A DNA stretch of 64,000 nucleotides from Porphyrobacter sp. AAP60 (GCF_001296025.1 NZ_LJHV01000008.1:496001-560000), one strand, 5' to 3'. Shown: positions 35,169 through 46,133, counted from the stretch's first letter. Numbers and translations are program-made. Notes: generated from the sequence alone by a model not told the origin.

Positions 35169-37093
35169 GCCCGCGCTTCTTCGGTCGGAAGCCCCGCGCT
35201 GTTGTGCTTCAGCGCCTTCAGCACCGTATCCACGATCTGCGGCGCGTTCAGGCCCGCCTCGTCATACTGCTTCATCGGATCGTCGTGATCGATGAAGGTA
35301 TCGGGCAGGCGCAGCGTGCGCACCTTGAGGCCGTTATCGGTCAGCCCGGTGTCGCTGGCGAAGGTCAGCACATGCGCGCCCAATCCGCCGATCGACCCTT
35401 CCTCCACCGTCACCACCACTTCATGCTCGCGCATCAGGCGGGCGATCAGGTCTTCGTCCAAGGGCTTGGCAAAGCGCATGTCGGCGACCGTGGTCGAAAG
35501 CCCCTTGGCCTCCAGCACATCGGCGGCCTTCAAGGCTTCTGCCAGGCGCGACCCGAGTGACAGGATCGCGACCTTGCTGCCTTCACGCACCACACGGCCC
35601 TTGCCGATTTCCAGCTTCACCGGAACTTCGGGCATGGGTACGCCGGTGCCGTTGCCGCGCGGGTAGCGGAAGGCGATCGGCCCATCGTCATACTCTGCGG
35701 CGGTATAGGTCATGTGGACCAGTTCCGCCTCGTCGGCGGCGGCCATCACCACCATGTTGGGCAGCGTAGCGAGATAGGTGATGTCGAAGCTGCCTGCGTG
35801 CGTCGCACCATCGGCCCCGACCAGACCGGCACGGTCGATGGCGAAGCGCACCGGCAGGTTCTGGATGCAGACATCATGCACCACCTGATCATAGGCGCGC
35901 TGGAGGAAGGTGGAGTAGATCGCCGCGAAGGGCCGCATGCCTTCCGCCGCAAGGCCAGCGGCAAAGGTCACCGCGTGCTGTTCGGCAATGCCGACATCGA
36001 AGGTGCGGCTGGGGTGCGCCTTGGCGAACTTGTCCACCCCGGTGCCCGAAGGCATGGCGGCGGTGATGGCGCAGATGCGGCTGTCGCTTTCGGCCAGCTT
36101 GGCCAGCGTCAGGCCGAACACATCCTGATAGGCAGGCGCACTCGGCGCGCTCTTGGCCTTTTCGCCGGTAACGACGTTGAACTTGGGCACGCCGTGATAC
36201 TTGTCAGCGCTGTTTTCGGCGGGCGCGTAGCCCTTGCCCTTTTCGGTGACGACATGGATCAGCACCGGGCCTTCCGAAGTATCGCGCACATTTTCCAGCA
36301 CCGGCAGCAGGTGATCGAGATTGTGCCCGTCAATCGGGCCGACATAGTAGAAACCCAGTTCCTCGAAGAGGGTGCCGCCCGTTACCAGACCGCGGGTGAA
36401 TTCTTCCGCCTTGCCGATGGTGTCGTGCATCCGGCGGCTCATCTTTTGGATCACGCGGCTGGCGAGGCTGCGGATGCCGAGATATTCGGAAGACGACACC
36501 ATGCGCGCAAGGTAGGCCGAAAGCCCGCCGACCGGCGGCGCAATCGACATGTCGTTGTCGTTGAGGATCACCACGAGGCGATTGCCCGCCTGCGCGGCGT
36601 TGTTCATTGCCTCGTAGGCCATGCCCGCGCTCATCGAGCCATCGCCGATCACCGCGATGCCGCGCCCGGCCTTACCCTGCAACTTGTTGGCGATGGCAAA
36701 ACCCAGCGCCGCGCTGATCGAGGTAGAGGAATGCGCCGCGCCGAACGGATCATATTCGCTCTCGCTGCGCTTGGTGAAACCCGAAAGTCCCCCGCCCTGC
36801 CGCAGGGTGCGGATGCGATCACGCCGCCCAGTAATGATCTTGTGCGGATAGCACTGGTGCCCCACGTCCCACACCAGCTTGTCATCCGGCGTATTGAACA
36901 CGTAGTGGATTGCAACCGTCAGTTCGACCACGCCGAGGCCGGAGCCGAGGTGGCCGCCTGACGTGCTGACCGCATCGATCATTTCGGTGCGCAGTTCATC
37001 GGCGAGTTGGCGGAGCTGTTCGGGCTTAAGGCGGCGCAGATCGCTGGGTGTGTCAACCAGATCAAGCAGAGGCGTGTGAGGCGATTGTGTCAT
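35165..37093 (-). CDS. dxs: 1-deoxy-D-xylulose-5-phosphate synthase
   Basis: 642 residues from the ATG read from 37093, the normal length. DXS condenses pyruvate and glyceraldehyde 3-phosphate with thiamine diphosphate and opens the non-mevalonate isoprenoid pathway, which here supplies carotenoids, quinones and hopanoids. Recognisable segments are [37 protein letters not shown], the ThDP/Mg motif [35 protein letters not shown], and the transketolase-like domain with [17 protein letters not shown] and [19 protein letters not shown]. The Zur-like regulator lies 112 bases downstream on the same strand. Confidence 0.98.
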   Translation of the reverse strand: MTQSPHTPLLDLVDTPSDLRRLKPEQLRQLADELRTEMIDAVSTSGGHLGSGLGVVELTVAIHYVFNTPDDKLVWDVGHQCYPHKIITGRRDRIRTLRQGGGLSGFTKRSESEYDPFGAAHSSTSISAALGFAIANKLQGKAGRGIAVIGDGSMSAGMAYEAMNNAAQAGNRLVVILNDNDMSIAPPVGGLSAYLARMVSSSEYLGIRSLASRVIQKMSRRMHDTIGKAEEFTRGLVTGGTLFEELGFYYVGPIDGHNLDHLLPVLENVRDTSEGPVLIHVVTEKGKGYAPAENSADKYHGVPKFNVVTGEKAKSAPSAPAYQDVFGLTLAKLAESDSRICAITAAMPSGTGVDKFAKAHPSRTFDVGIAEQHAVTFAAGLAAEGMRPFAAIYSTFLQRAYDQVVHDVCIQNLPVRFAIDRAGLVGADGATHAGSFDITYLATLPNMVVMAAADEAELVHMTYTAAEYDDGPIAFRYPRGNGTGVPMPEVPVKLEIGKGRVVREGSKVAILSLGSRLAEALKAADVLEAKGLSTTVADMRFAKPLDEDLIARLMREHEVVVTVEEGSIGGLGAHVLTFASDTGLTDNGLKVRTLRLPDTFIDHDDPMKQYDEAGLNAPQIVDTVLKALKHNSAGLPTEEARA

Positions 37094-37205
37094 AGCGCCC
37101 AGCTTTACACACGGAAATCCGGCCTGTCGATTGAAGGCTTGCGCGAGATCAAATGTGAGGTTTCGCCGGGGGTCGCTGCCCCTGTGCAGGCCGATATGCC
37201 GCCTC

Positions 37206-37688
37206 TCAGGCGCAGGCCTTGCACAGCCCGCGGATTTCCAGCACCGGCCGCATTGCCTTGAAATTGCGGTTGCTGGCAATGGCGCGCACCGCGCGGCTGA
37301 CTGCCTCGTCATCGACATGGGCGGCTTCCCCGCATTCGTCGCACACCAGAAAGATGCAGTCATGTGCGCAGCCGGGGTGGGTGTTGGCGAGATAGGCGTT
37401 GGCGCTTTCCACCCGCATCGCAAGGTTGTTCGCCACAAACACATCGAGGATGCGATAGACCGAATTGGGCGCCACCCGCTTGCCGCGCGATGCCGAAAGG
37501 TTATCGGCTATGTCATAGGCGGAAACCGGGCGTTCGTGGCGGGCGAGTTCGGTAAACACCGCCTCGCGCATGCTTGTCCACTGTTCGCCCGCCGCGATCA
37601 GCGCGCGCGAAGCCTCTGCCACCAGCTCATCGCCGGTGAGTTCGTGATGGGGGCGGCCGTGCGCCGCCAGATGGGCTGAGTGTGGCAT
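37206..37688 (-). CDS. zur: Fur family regulator, Zur-like
   Basis: 160 residues from the ATG read from 37688. The winged-helix part reads [20 protein letters not shown] and [20 protein letters not shown]. The metal-binding part carries two CxxC pairs, [12 protein letters not shown] and RGLCKACA, forming the structural zinc site, plus [13 protein letters not shown]. This pattern matches the zinc sensor Zur more than iron-sensing Fur. It would repress zinc uptake genes when zinc is plentiful; no such target is visible nearby. Confidence 0.85.
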   Translation of the reverse strand: MPHSAHLAAHGRPHHELTGDELVAEASRALIAAGEQWTSMREAVFTELARHERPVSAYDIADNLSASRGKRVAPNSVYRILDVFVANNLAMRVESANAYLANTHPGCAHDCIFLVCDECGEAAHVDDEAVSRAVRAIASNRNFKAMRPVLEIRGLCKACA

Positions 37689-37768
37689 GGCGGCAGATAT
37701 AAGCAGCGCGCACGGGGAAGTGAAGCCGTGCAAATAGTTAAGCCGCGCGCCGGTGTTCGGCCCGGCGT

Positions 37769-38452
37769 TCAGCCCCCGTCGCGCAGGAAGCTGGCGCGGT
37801 ATTGCTGCGGGAACATCGTCTTCAAAGCCGCCACCTTGGGCGCATCCCAGCGCACGATATAACCCGAACGCGGGTTCTTGATCATGTAATCCTGATGATA
37901 GGCCTCGGCAGGGTAGAATGTCTTGTAGGGCTCGATCGCGGTGACAATCGGGCGCTTCCACAGCCCGGCCTTGCCCAATTGTGCAATGTAGGCCTTGGCC
38001 ACGGCTGCCTGTTCCGCGTTCATCGGCACGATCGCGCTGCGATAATGCGCGCCGACATCGGGGCCCTGACGGTTCTTGAGCGTGGGATCTGCGACTACCG
38101 AAAAGTAGATGCGCAGCAGTTGGTCATACCGCACCACGGCGGGATCATAGGTGATCTTCACGCTTTCGGCATGATCGGTCATGCCGCTGGTGATGATGTC
38201 ATACTTGGCGCTGGCAGCATTGCCTCCATGATAGCCCGAAACGGCGGCGGTCACGCCTTTGACATGGCTGAACACGCCTTCCACGCCCCAGAAACAGCCC
38301 CCGGCAAAAATCGCGGTCTTGAGACCTTTGGCCTCCTTGGCGGTGCGGGTGGCGGCGGGGGCGTTGACCGGCTCTTCAGCCGCGGTAGCCGGGCCGGCGC
38401 AGGCGCCCAGCGCCAGCGAACCTGCCGCAAGCAGCAGGGCAAGGGTGCGCAT
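37769..38452 (-). CDS. msrA: Peptide-methionine (S)-S-oxide reductase, exported lipoprotein
   Basis: 227 residues from the ATG read from 38452, which forms TGATG with the stop of the small gene upstream; a GTG one codon earlier is an alternative. Lipobox LALGAC places a lipidated Cys near residue 18. The catalytic Cys is in AGGCFWGVEGVF, with VSGYHGG, DHAESVKITYDP and YYHQDY-like AYHQDYMIKNP following. MsrA reduces the S-epimer of methionine sulfoxide; the lipid anchor places it on the envelope, complementing exported MsrB at 22.5 kb. Confidence 0.95.
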   Translation of the reverse strand: MRTLALLLAAGSLALGACAGPATAAEEPVNAPAATRTAKEAKGLKTAIFAGGCFWGVEGVFSHVKGVTAAVSGYHGGNAASAKYDIITSGMTDHAESVKITYDPAVVRYDQLLRIYFSVVADPTLKNRQGPDVGAHYRSAIVPMNAEQAAVAKAYIAQLGKAGLWKRPIVTAIEPYKTFYPAEAYHQDYMIKNPRSGYIVRWDAPKVAALKTMFPQQYRASFLRDGG

Positions 38453-38640
38453 CACTTCGTTCCTTCGGGCGCAATCACGAAGTCTGCCGAAACTGCGGGC
38501 GCCTTGGGCATCTGTGCCGCAAGCGCCGGTGACGCCAGATCACCGCTCCAGCTTTGTGCATTCGCGCCGACCACCAGCACGGTGCCGACAACAAAGCCGA
38601 TGCCGAAATTGCGGATGAGGTCAGTCGAAAACAGTCGCAT
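38452..38640 (-). CDS. Small membrane-anchored protein coupled to msrA
   Basis: 62 residues from the ATG read from 38640. One hydrophobic segment NFGIGFVVGTVLVVGANA near residues 11-28 is followed by an extracytoplasmic tail rich in Ala and Pro ending FVIAPEGTK. No family is recognised. Its stop overlaps the msrA start, so the two are translated together, which suggests an accessory role with MsrA or simple co-regulation. A longer open frame to 38709 is possible but adds no recognisable sequence. Confidence 0.65.
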   Translation of the reverse strand: MRLFSTDLIRNFGIGFVVGTVLVVGANAQSWSGDLASPALAAQMPKAPAVSADFVIAPEGTK

Positions 38641-38854
38641 GGTAATGGCTCGTGATTGTTGGTGTCCCGCGTATCCCTGCCCGATGCCGAATTGCAGCCG
38701 GATGAACATTGCGGTCAGGTGTGATTAGCGTTGCACACCCTGTTTAGTTACGTCGCCCCTGACAAATAGTTGCAAGGGCCGCGCAGCCGTGGCGGGCCGT
38801 GCAGGCCGCGCGACAGGATGGGTGGGGGCGCCGTTCCAACCCACCCGGCCCACA

Positions 38855-38944
38855 GGGCCGCAAGGCCGACCGGCCGCCCGCAGCTGCTCCGGAGCGAAGC
38901 GAAGGAAACGCAGCGAGGACGAAGGCGCGGAGGCGCCTTCGCAA
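38855..38944. repeat. Intergenic palindromic repeat, copy B
   Basis: The 345-base gap between purH and the msrA operon holds no gene that I can support. It contains two blocks exactly shared with 25.68-25.86 kb: 38855-38883 (29 bases, inverted relative to copy A) and 38915-38944 (30 bases, same orientation), the latter a hairpin. Additional short inverted repeats surround them, including a C-rich and G-rich pair near 38817-38847. Confidence 0.7.
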
Positions 38945-38985
38945 AACAAAATCGTCCTCACGTAGCGAAGCGGTAGGACAACAAA

Positions 38986-40584
38986 TCAATGCCGGAAATG
39001 CCGCATCCCGGTGAACACCATCGCAAGGCCTGCAGCATCGGCAGCGGCGATCACCTCGTCATCGCGGATCGATCCGCCCGGCTGGATCACAGCGGTCGCG
39101 CCTGCTTCGGCGGCGGAAATCAGACCGTCGGCAAAGGGGAAGAAAGCGTCCGAAGCCACCGCGCTGCCCACGGTGCGCGGCGCGGCCCAGCCGTGGGTTT
39201 CGGCGGCCTCCGCAGCCTTGATGGCTGCAATCCGCGCCGAATCGCGGCGGTTCATCTGGCCCGCGCCAATCCCGGCAGTCGCGCCGTCTTTGGCATAGAC
39301 GATGGCGTTGGACTTGACATGGCGGGCGACAGTCCAGGCGAACAGGCAATCCTGCAATTCCTGCGATGTCGGCGCGCGTTTGGTCACGACCTTGAGATCA
39401 TCGAGGCTGACCGATCCTGCATCCCGCGACTGGATCAGCATTCCGCCCGCGATGGTCTTCATCGTCAGGCCCGGACGGCGCGGATCGGGCAGTGTACCGC
39501 ATTCCAGCAGGCGCAGGTTCTTCTTCCTGGCAAAGATTTCGCGTGCCTCGGCGCTGACCGAAGGGGCGATCACCACTTCGGTGAAGATCGCGCTGATCGC
39601 CTCGGCAGTGGCGGCATCCAGCTCGGTGTTCACGGCCACAATCCCGCCGAAGGCCGAAACCGAATCGCACGCCAGCGCCGCTTCCCACGCCTCCAGCAAG
39701 CTGCCCGACTGCGCCACGCCGCAGGGGTTGGCGTGCTTGACGATCACGACTGCGGGCGACTGTCCGGCAAACTCCGCCGCCAGTTCCAGCGCGGCATCGG
39801 CATCGTTGAGGTTGTTGTAGCTCAGTTCCTTGCCCTGCAACTGCGCCGCCTGCGGCACGCCCCTGGTACCCGCCACTTGCGGGACATAGATCGCCGCCGA
39901 CTGGTGCGGGTTTTCGCCGTAACGCAGCGTATCGGCGCGCTTCAATGCGATGGGCAGCGTATCGGGGAAAGGTGTCGTCTCGCCTTCGGGATCACCAAAG
40001 GCGAACCAGCTGGCAATCGCGGAATCATAGGCAGCGGTGCGGGCATAGGCCTTGCCCGCCATGCGGGTGCGGAACCCTTGCGTGGTCGCACCGTCATTGG
40101 CGCCGAGTTCCGCCAGCAGTGCGGGATAGTCTGCCGGGTCGGTCAGGATGGTTACAAACCCGTGGTTCTTGGCGGCTGATCGCACCATCGAAGGGCCGCC
40201 GATATCGATATTCTCGATGATTTCCCCGCGGCTCGCCCCCTTGGCCACGGTCGCCTCGAACGGATAGAGGTTGACCACCACCAGATCGATCGCGCCGATG
40301 CCGTGGGCCTCCATCGCGGCGACGTGTTCGGGATTGTCGCGCAGCGCCAGCAGCCCGCCGTGGACGGTGGGGTGCAGGGTCTTCACCCGCCCGTCCATCA
40401 TCTCGGGAAAGCCGGTGAGGTCTGATACATCCTTCACCGTCAGCCCCGCATCGCGCAGCGCCTTGGCGGTGCCGCCGGTGCTGACCAGTTCGACACCCCT
40501 TGCGGCCAGCGCCGCACCCAATTCAGCCAAACCCGCCTTGTCGGACACTGACAGCAGCGCCCGTTTGATCACACCGTTGCTCAT
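38986..40584 (-). CDS. purH: Bifunctional AICAR transformylase / IMP cyclohydrolase
   Basis: 532 residues, normal length. The N-terminal IMP cyclohydrolase domain has [50 protein letters not shown] and [11 protein letters not shown]. The C-terminal transformylase domain has [36 protein letters not shown] and the end [10 protein letters not shown]. The enzyme carries out the last two steps of purine synthesis to IMP. It follows rpe and the heparinase-like gene on the same strand, a gene order I recognise from sphingomonads. purD, another purine gene, is at the right end of the window. Confidence 0.98.
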   Translation of the reverse strand: MSNGVIKRALLSVSDKAGLAELGAALAARGVELVSTGGTAKALRDAGLTVKDVSDLTGFPEMMDGRVKTLHPTVHGGLLALRDNPEHVAAMEAHGIGAIDLVVVNLYPFEATVAKGASRGEIIENIDIGGPSMVRSAAKNHGFVTILTDPADYPALLAELGANDGATTQGFRTRMAGKAYARTAAYDSAIASWFAFGDPEGETTPFPDTLPIALKRADTLRYGENPHQSAAIYVPQVAGTRGVPQAAQLQGKELSYNNLNDADAALELAAEFAGQSPAVVIVKHANPCGVAQSGSLLEAWEAALACDSVSAFGGIVAVNTELDAATAEAISAIFTEVVIAPSVSAEAREIFARKKNLRLLECGTLPDPRRPGLTMKTIAGGMLIQSRDAGSVSLDDLKVVTKRAPTSQELQDCLFAWTVARHVKSNAIVYAKDGATAGIGAGQMNRRDSARIAAIKAAEAAETHGWAAPRTVGSAVASDAFFPFADGLISAAEAGATAVIQPGGSIRDDEVIAAADAAGLAMVFTGMRHFRH

Positions 40585-40593
40585 TGCAAAAGC

Positions 40594-42477
40594 CTACCCT
40601 GTTTTTCGTAAGCGCCAGGAGAATTGCCCCCCGCTGCGCAATGCCAGTCCTTCGATCACCAGCTGTTCGGTGGCGTGCGGGCGGCCTTCGCCGTCAACCC
40701 ACAGGCTGTCCTCGGCAGACAGGGTGATTGCGTCGGCACCCGCCCTATCGCCGCCGAGCCGGAATTGCCAGAGCCGACCGTCGGGCAGCAGCAGGCTCGC
40801 CCCGCGCTTGTCGGGCGACAGCTGCACCTCGACCCCGCGCCCGAGATGGAACCGCAGCGCAAAGCCGATCTTGCCGCGCTTGCCGGTCTTGGTGGAGGGC
40901 ACAAGGATGTCTTCCCCCGCCAGTTCGGTGCCATCGCCCGCCAGCGTCAGAATGCGCTGGTGGGTGAGACCGTAGCGGCTGGCATAGCCATCATGTGCGG
41001 CCTCGATCCGGGTGGCTTCACGTCCCTTGCCAGCGACTATCCGGCGCTCCACCTCGACCGTCTCGACCCCCTTGCCGAGCTGGCCGTTAAGCAGCACCGC
41101 GGTGGAATTGGCGTTGTCCAGCACCAGTGTGGAAAAGGCCGCCGTTGCGCGCAGCCCCTGACCGATGCGTGCGGGCACCTGTCCGCCAGCCAGCGCTGCG
41201 CCGCCGCAATTGACGATAATCCGCTGCGGCCCGTCCGACAATTCAAACGCCAGCGTCGATGCGCAGCCCACCCGCGCATGGCGCGCACGCGGCGGCGGGG
41301 CGGTGTCGAACTGTAGCAGGGTCTCGCCAGTCTTGACGCGCTGATATCCCCAGCTGGCGGTGGTGACGAGCGGACGGGTGCGCACGCCGGAGGCTTCGAT
41401 CACGGCATTCACACGGTCGGCACAGATCGCGCCCTGCCCCTGCCAGCTGCCCAGCATCCCGTCGCCATGCCGCAGCGCCAGCAGCGGGGGGACAAGCAGT
41501 TCGCGCATCACCGCCAGCGCGGCGGGGGGTGTTATCCCGGCCGCATCGTAACAGGCGATCAGATCGGTCAGCAGACGGATCGCATCCAGCTGCGCGGCAG
41601 GACAGCGCGACAACACGCCGCCATCCTCGCCCACCATATCGCCCAGCGCCTTCACCAGCCCCGCCTCGCCGAACAGGCGGCGCGGCCTGCCATTGGGGAG
41701 CAGCAGGCCTGCCGCCACAATCCCGGCCCAGCCTGCCACCTGCCCGAAACCGGCACTCTCGCGCGGTGCCTTGCGATCGAGCCATGCCGCCGTGTCGGCT
41801 ATTGCGGCCAGCACGCGCGATTTCAGGCCCTTGTCATTGCCCGCCAGCACCAGCGGGGCATGGACGAGCCATGCCACCAGCCGCAATCCCGCAAATTCAA
41901 CGTCCCACGCCTGCCCCTTGCCGGGCTCGCGGTTGCCGTGGAGCCATTGTCCGGTGATCCGTTCGGCCACGGCAGACCCATCGGCGCGCGGGGCGCTGGC
42001 GGCAAGATCGGCGAGCCAGCTGAAGCTGTGCAGCACCCGCTCCACCCCCGGCGCATGGCGCGCGGCAGGGGCGAAATCGATGCTGGCAATCGGCAGGCGT
42101 GCGCCGTGGACAAGGAAATGTCCGGCGCGCAGGGCCGTGCCCGCCGCACGATCACCGCGATTGGGGCTATCCACCGTCGCCAGCACCCGCAAAGGCGGCG
42201 GGCGGCGGAACGGCATGGCAAGCGCATGGCCCGGCACCCCGAGGCGGTAGGCAAGCCGGATCAGCGCTTCGCCGGGGCCGCTGCGGATCGCGATAGCATC
42301 GCTCAGCGCCAGGGCGCGCGAAGGTTCTTCGGCCAGCGGTTCAGCGGAAGGATCGGCACGCTGCGTGACGGCGGGTTCGGGGCGATCGGCAAGAAGCAGC
42401 GCCGGGCTATCCGCCACCCGCTCCACCAGCGCATCGGCCCGGCGGCCCGCAGGTGTGCGCAGCAGCGTCGCCATCAT
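40594..42477 (-). CDS. Heparinase II/III domain protein
   Basis: 627 residues starting in an ATGA overlap with the rpe stop. The N-terminal alpha-toroid half includes [20 protein letters not shown] and [20 protein letters not shown]. The C-terminal beta-sandwich heparinase domain includes [34 protein letters not shown] and [17 protein letters not shown]. Family members are polysaccharide lyases acting on uronic acid polymers, but this housekeeping-linked version is conserved among sphingomonads and its substrate is unknown. There is no obvious signal peptide. purH starts 10 bases downstream. Confidence 0.85.
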   Translation of the reverse strand: MMATLLRTPAGRRADALVERVADSPALLLADRPEPAVTQRADPSAEPLAEEPSRALALSDAIAIRSGPGEALIRLAYRLGVPGHALAMPFRRPPPLRVLATVDSPNRGDRAAGTALRAGHFLVHGARLPIASIDFAPAARHAPGVERVLHSFSWLADLAASAPRADGSAVAERITGQWLHGNREPGKGQAWDVEFAGLRLVAWLVHAPLVLAGNDKGLKSRVLAAIADTAAWLDRKAPRESAGFGQVAGWAGIVAAGLLLPNGRPRRLFGEAGLVKALGDMVGEDGGVLSRCPAAQLDAIRLLTDLIACYDAAGITPPAALAVMRELLVPPLLALRHGDGMLGSWQGQGAICADRVNAVIEASGVRTRPLVTTASWGYQRVKTGETLLQFDTAPPPRARHARVGCASTLAFELSDGPQRIIVNCGGAALAGGQVPARIGQGLRATAAFSTLVLDNANSTAVLLNGQLGKGVETVEVERRIVAGKGREATRIEAAHDGYASRYGLTHQRILTLAGDGTELAGEDILVPSTKTGKRGKIGFALRFHLGRGVEVQLSPDKRGASLLLPDGRLWQFRLGGDRAGADAITLSAEDSLWVDGEGRPHATEQLVIEGLALRSGGQFSWRLRKTG

Positions 42478-43136
42478 CGCGCCCCTTTGAGGGCGGCGAT
42501 ATTGGCGGCGTAGCAATCCGGCCCGCCCTTGAAGGTGGCAGACCCGGCAACCAGCACATCGGCTCCGGCCTCCACGCACATGCGCGCGGTTTCCGCATTG
42601 ACCCCGCCATCGACCTCCAAATGGATAGTGCGCCCGGAACGGGTGATCATCGACCGGATGCGCGCCACCTTTTCGAGCTGCGAAGGGATGAAGCTCTGCC
42701 CGCCGAAGCCGGGATTGACGCTCATCACCAGGATCAGATCTGCCAGATCCATGAGGTTATCGAGCACTTCAACCGGCGTGCCGGGGTTTATTACCACGCC
42801 TGCCTTTTTGCCCAGCGCCTTGATCGCCTGCAGCGTGCGGTGGATGTGCGGCCCGGCCTCGGGGTGGACAGTGATGATATCGGCGCCCGCTTCGGCAAAA
42901 GCGGCCAGATAGGGGTCAACCGGGGCGATCATCAGATGGACGTCAAACGGCTTGTTCGTATGCGGACGCAATGCCTTGACCACGTCCGGCCCGATGGTGA
43001 TGTTGGGCACGAAATGGCCGTCCATCACATCAATATGGATCCAGTCCGCGCCCGCTGTGTCAACGGCGCGCACTTCTTCGCCCAGCCGCGCAAAGTCGGC
43101 AGACAGGATCGACGGGGAAATCAAAGGTGCAGGCAT
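42474..43136 (-). CDS. rpe: Ribulose-phosphate 3-epimerase
   Basis: 220 residues from the ATG read from 43136. TIM-barrel motifs are [86 protein letters not shown] and [12 protein letters not shown]; metal ligands and catalytic Asp residues are present. It interconverts ribulose 5-phosphate and xylulose 5-phosphate in the pentose phosphate pathway. The heparinase-like gene is coupled to its stop. Confidence 0.97.
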   Translation of the reverse strand: MPAPLISPSILSADFARLGEEVRAVDTAGADWIHIDVMDGHFVPNITIGPDVVKALRPHTNKPFDVHLMIAPVDPYLAAFAEAGADIITVHPEAGPHIHRTLQAIKALGKKAGVVINPGTPVEVLDNLMDLADLILVMSVNPGFGGQSFIPSQLEKVARIRSMITRSGRTIHLEVDGGVNAETARMCVEAGADVLVAGSATFKGGPDCYAANIAALKGAR

Positions 43137-43363
43137 GGCGCGGCGCAGGCCCTTTCTGACGCTTGCCCTGCCATACGGGAGCCGCGAATCGGGCGACAAG
43201 CATGTTTCTCGCCTTTTCCACGGTGGCGATTCGGCGATCCGCGCCGGAACGTGTATCAATTAAGCCGCAATTCATGCGCCGCCGTTCAAAAGGCCTTTCG
43301 AACCGAGCGGCCCCGATGCCGCGCCGCCTAGCGCGCACTGCTCCTTCCCCCTCATATTGCGAG

Positions 43364-43927
43364 ATGCTCATGAACCGGTTTTCCTCTCCCTTGCCGCTGC
43401 CCGATTGGCTGAACACCCGCCGCAAGGCCGCTTTGCCGGTAGCTGTTGCGGGGCTGGTGCTGGGCGGAATCGGTCTGGCCGGGCCGCTGGCGGCACAAGG
43501 CTTCACCTATGGGCGCACCACCTCCAATGACATGAGCCAGTGTTCCGGCGGAAAGGGCCCGGCGGTGCGGGTTGCTGTCAGCGGGCTGAAATCATCCGAA
43601 GGCAACCTGTTCGTGCGCGCCTACCCCGCCAACGGCAACGACTGGCTGAAGAGCAAGCGCTATATCGTGCGGGTCGATGCCAAGCCGCAACCCGGCGGCA
43701 TGACCGCTTGCGTGCCGCTGCCAGCGGCGGGCGATTATGCCATCGCGATCCATCATGACGTTAACGGCAACCGCAAATCCGATCTGTCCGATGGGGCGGG
43801 GATGTCGAACAATCCGAAGATCAAGAAGATCCTCGGCCTCGTGCCGCGCCCGCCATCGGTCGACAAGGTGCGCTTCACTGCCGGTCAGGGCGTCACCCAG
43901 ATGGCGATCACGATACAGTATATGTGA
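43364..43927 (+). CDS. DUF2141 secreted protein
   Basis: 187 residues from the ATG at 43364 (a second ATG is at 43370). A basic N-terminus and hydrophobic segment LPVAVAGLVLGGIGLAGPLA end at the likely cleavage site AAQG near residue 45. The DUF2141 core shows VRVAVSGLKSSEGNLFVRAY and DYAIAIHHDVNGNRKSD, the conserved aspartate/asparagine loop of the family. Function is unknown; a paralogue occurs at 48070 next to a sterol desaturase-like gene. It is divergent from rpe and convergent with the nucleotidyltransferase-like gene. Confidence 0.85.
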   Translation: MLMNRFSSPLPLPDWLNTRRKAALPVAVAGLVLGGIGLAGPLAAQGFTYGRTTSNDMSQCSGGKGPAVRVAVSGLKSSEGNLFVRAYPANGNDWLKSKRYIVRVDAKPQPGGMTACVPLPAAGDYAIAIHHDVNGNRKSDLSDGAGMSNNPKIKKILGLVPRPPSVDKVRFTAGQGVTQMAITIQYM

Positions 43928-43933
43928 GCCACA

Positions 43934-44848
43934 CTAGGCGGCGTTGCGCTGGCGGCGGCGGTGTTCGCGCAGATCCCACAGCACCTGCGGCGCGGCCAGC
44001 AGCGGGTAGCGTTCGCGAAACGGCGTCAGCTTGACCGGCATTCCGGTGTGACGCTCGATCTTCCACGCAGCATAGCGCGCCGCGCCTTCGAAGGTGGTGC
44101 TGCCCTTGATCAACCGCACCAGATTGAGCGGTTTGCCCAGTCGCCGCCGCCGTGCCCACCAGCCCAGCACCCTGCGCCGCTCTGCAGGGGTAAGCTGCGG
44201 TGACAGGATCATGCCATCCTGCACGGCCTCTATGCCTGCCGCTTCCCACGCCAGCGGCAGCAGCCCGGCAAAATGTTCGGCATTGACGCTGAGAATATCA
44301 TTCTCGCGTCCGCTTTTCTCGACCCGGAATTCGGCCTTGTAGGTCGCACGGAACAGGGCGCGCCAGTAATCCTCGGCCGTGCCGCTGTCCGGCCCGATGG
44401 CGGCGGCCAGCCTTGCGGCGGTAGTGGCGGCAGCGGCAATGGCAGCGATCACTTCGGCGCGGGCGGCATCATCTTCGGCCCAGATCAGCGCGCTTGGTTG
44501 CACGAAGCGCGCCCAGATGGTGGTGTCGGTGGAAACGCCGCTCGCCGCGCGGGCGAAGGTTGCCAGCCGCATGGTCGCCACCTTGGCGCGTAGCATTTCA
44601 GCCTCGTGCGGCCGTTCGTGATAGCTGATTGTCGGCCAGATCGCGCTTTCCTGTGTGCCGGGCAGCAGGACGTAGAAATCGAGCACCCCGTCCAATGATC
44701 CGGTGCGCAGGTTCGATCCGTAGAACAGCACAGCCCTTGCACCCGCCGCATGGGCCAGCGCCTCGGCAAAAGCGGCTACGGCAGGATCAATCGGGGCATC
44801 GAGGCGCGCGGCGATCCGCGCCGCCAGCGCACTGGAACCCGTCGTCAT
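43934..44848 (-). CDS. Nucleotidyltransferase-like protein, possibly Tam41-type CDP-diacylglycerol synthase
   Basis: 304 residues. Near residue 43 it has VLFYGSNLRTGSLDGVLDFY, a YGS...LDF arrangement that resembles the nucleotidyltransferase motif of Tam41/MMP37, the mitochondrial-type phosphatidate cytidylyltransferase. Length also fits. Later segments (KAEFRVEKSGRENDILSVN, GGST-like IKGSTTFEGAARYAAWKIER) look conserved but I cannot assign them. The gene overlaps the stop of a diacylglycerol kinase-like gene by ATGA, so phosphatidate made by the kinase could be activated with CTP by this protein. The assignment is inference from a short motif and context. Confidence 0.5.
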   Translation of the reverse strand: MTTGSSALAARIAARLDAPIDPAVAAFAEALAHAAGARAVLFYGSNLRTGSLDGVLDFYVLLPGTQESAIWPTISYHERPHEAEMLRAKVATMRLATFARAASGVSTDTTIWARFVQPSALIWAEDDAARAEVIAAIAAAATTAARLAAAIGPDSGTAEDYWRALFRATYKAEFRVEKSGRENDILSVNAEHFAGLLPLAWEAAGIEAVQDGMILSPQLTPAERRRVLGWWARRRRLGKPLNLVRLIKGSTTFEGAARYAAWKIERHTGMPVKLTPFRERYPLLAAPQVLWDLREHRRRQRNAA

Positions 44849-45894
44849 GGCGTGACGAAGGCGAGCTCCGGCCCCTGTTCGATCCGGTAATCGCCAGCCG
44901 GAAAAGCCTCGCCATCAAGGATGAACTGCCCATCGATCGACAGGCTGAACTGGCTTGCGGCAAGCTGGTGAATCCCGCGCTCCCGCAAGGGCCCGCGAAC
45001 CTTGCCCATCAGAATCAACGGGATCAACGCCGTGGTGCGGCGCGAAATCTGGTCGACCGCCACCAGTTTCAACCCCTTCTTCAAAGCGCCGAAGGGGCGG
45101 ATTCCGGCTGGCAGCCGTTCCAGCGTGGAAGCAAACAGCAATTGCCGCATGTCCGGATTGCCGTGTCCGCTATGCGCCATCGGTGCGTCAGCCGCGCCAA
45201 GGCCGATCTGCATCCGTGCACCCTTGCGCCACGGGTTGGCACGGCTGGCGAACACCGATTGCAGCAGCGCCCACAAGGCGGTTATCGCCACCACCATGCT
45301 GTTGAACGCGCCCAGCTTGTGCGCGCTCTGCCCGGCCTGGGTCGCTTTGGTGAAAGCGCCCGCGCCAAGAATGAAGCCTGCCACGCGCGAAACGCCCGCG
45401 CCGTTTTCACCATCATCGGCCGATGAAACCGCCATGGGCCGACGCGAGGTGCGCCCGCCATGATCAAGCGCGTCAATCGCGTCCTGCAAGGTCCAGTCGT
45501 CAGGAATGCCGAGGTCGACTGTCAGCGCATTGGTTTTGCCCTTGGGCAGCACTGCCACCGCGGGCCAATCATCGCCGAAGATCGTCTGTCCGCAGGTCAA
45601 CACGTCGCGCACGGTCCCATCGCCGCCGTTGATGACAAGGAGATCGATCCCCTTCTCGGCGAATTCGGCCAGCGCGATGGGCAATTGCCCGCGCTCACGC
45701 GGTTGGGCGATGTGGACATGGGGACACACGCCGCAGTCGAAATCGGCACCCAGATTGCGATGGCTGCGCGGGTTGTAAATCACCCCGACCGTCGGCGATT
45801 GCCCGGCATCGCGCACGCGGCGCGTGCGGACGCGCGGCGGCGCGGCGGGATAAGCCCGCGGAATCTGCGCAAACTCGTAGATCGACGTCGCCAT
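44845..45894 (-). CDS. Diacylglycerol kinase catalytic-domain protein
   Basis: 349 residues. The kinase-domain signature reads LVINGGDGTVRDVL (GGDGT) near residue 92, with VGVIYNPRSHRNLG upstream and AVLPKGKTNALTVDLGIP after it. The C-terminal half holds the second domain, including DQISRRTTALIPLIL and LSIDGQFILDGEAFPAG (the DGE motif). Members phosphorylate diacylglycerol, sphingosine or related lipids with ATP; sphingomonads make sphingolipids, so a sphingoid substrate is possible. The following gene is a Tam41-like nucleotidyltransferase coupled by ATGA, which favours phosphatidate as product. Confidence 0.85.
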   Translation of the reverse strand: MATSIYEFAQIPRAYPAAPPRVRTRRVRDAGQSPTVGVIYNPRSHRNLGADFDCGVCPHVHIAQPRERGQLPIALAEFAEKGIDLLVINGGDGTVRDVLTCGQTIFGDDWPAVAVLPKGKTNALTVDLGIPDDWTLQDAIDALDHGGRTSRRPMAVSSADDGENGAGVSRVAGFILGAGAFTKATQAGQSAHKLGAFNSMVVAITALWALLQSVFASRANPWRKGARMQIGLGAADAPMAHSGHGNPDMRQLLFASTLERLPAGIRPFGALKKGLKLVAVDQISRRTTALIPLILMGKVRGPLRERGIHQLAASQFSLSIDGQFILDGEAFPAGDYRIEQGPELAFVTP

Positions 45895-46056
45895 GACTGT
45901 CCTATAGTGGTCGGGGAATTAACTTACTACCGTCATCTTTACGCGGAACCGTAACAATGCTGCAGTGCAAAGTCGGCGCTGCCGCCCGGATAACAAGGGG
46001 CGAAGCGACGGAAGCGGGCAGGAAGACGCCAGAACGGGGAACCGGGAGGGCAACGC

Positions 46057-46133
<77 letters not shown>

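Noticed and set aside
38725..39014. Several short open frames in the gap between purH and the msrA operon
   Set aside because: They fall on the palindromic repeat region and have arginine/glycine/proline-rich shadow composition.
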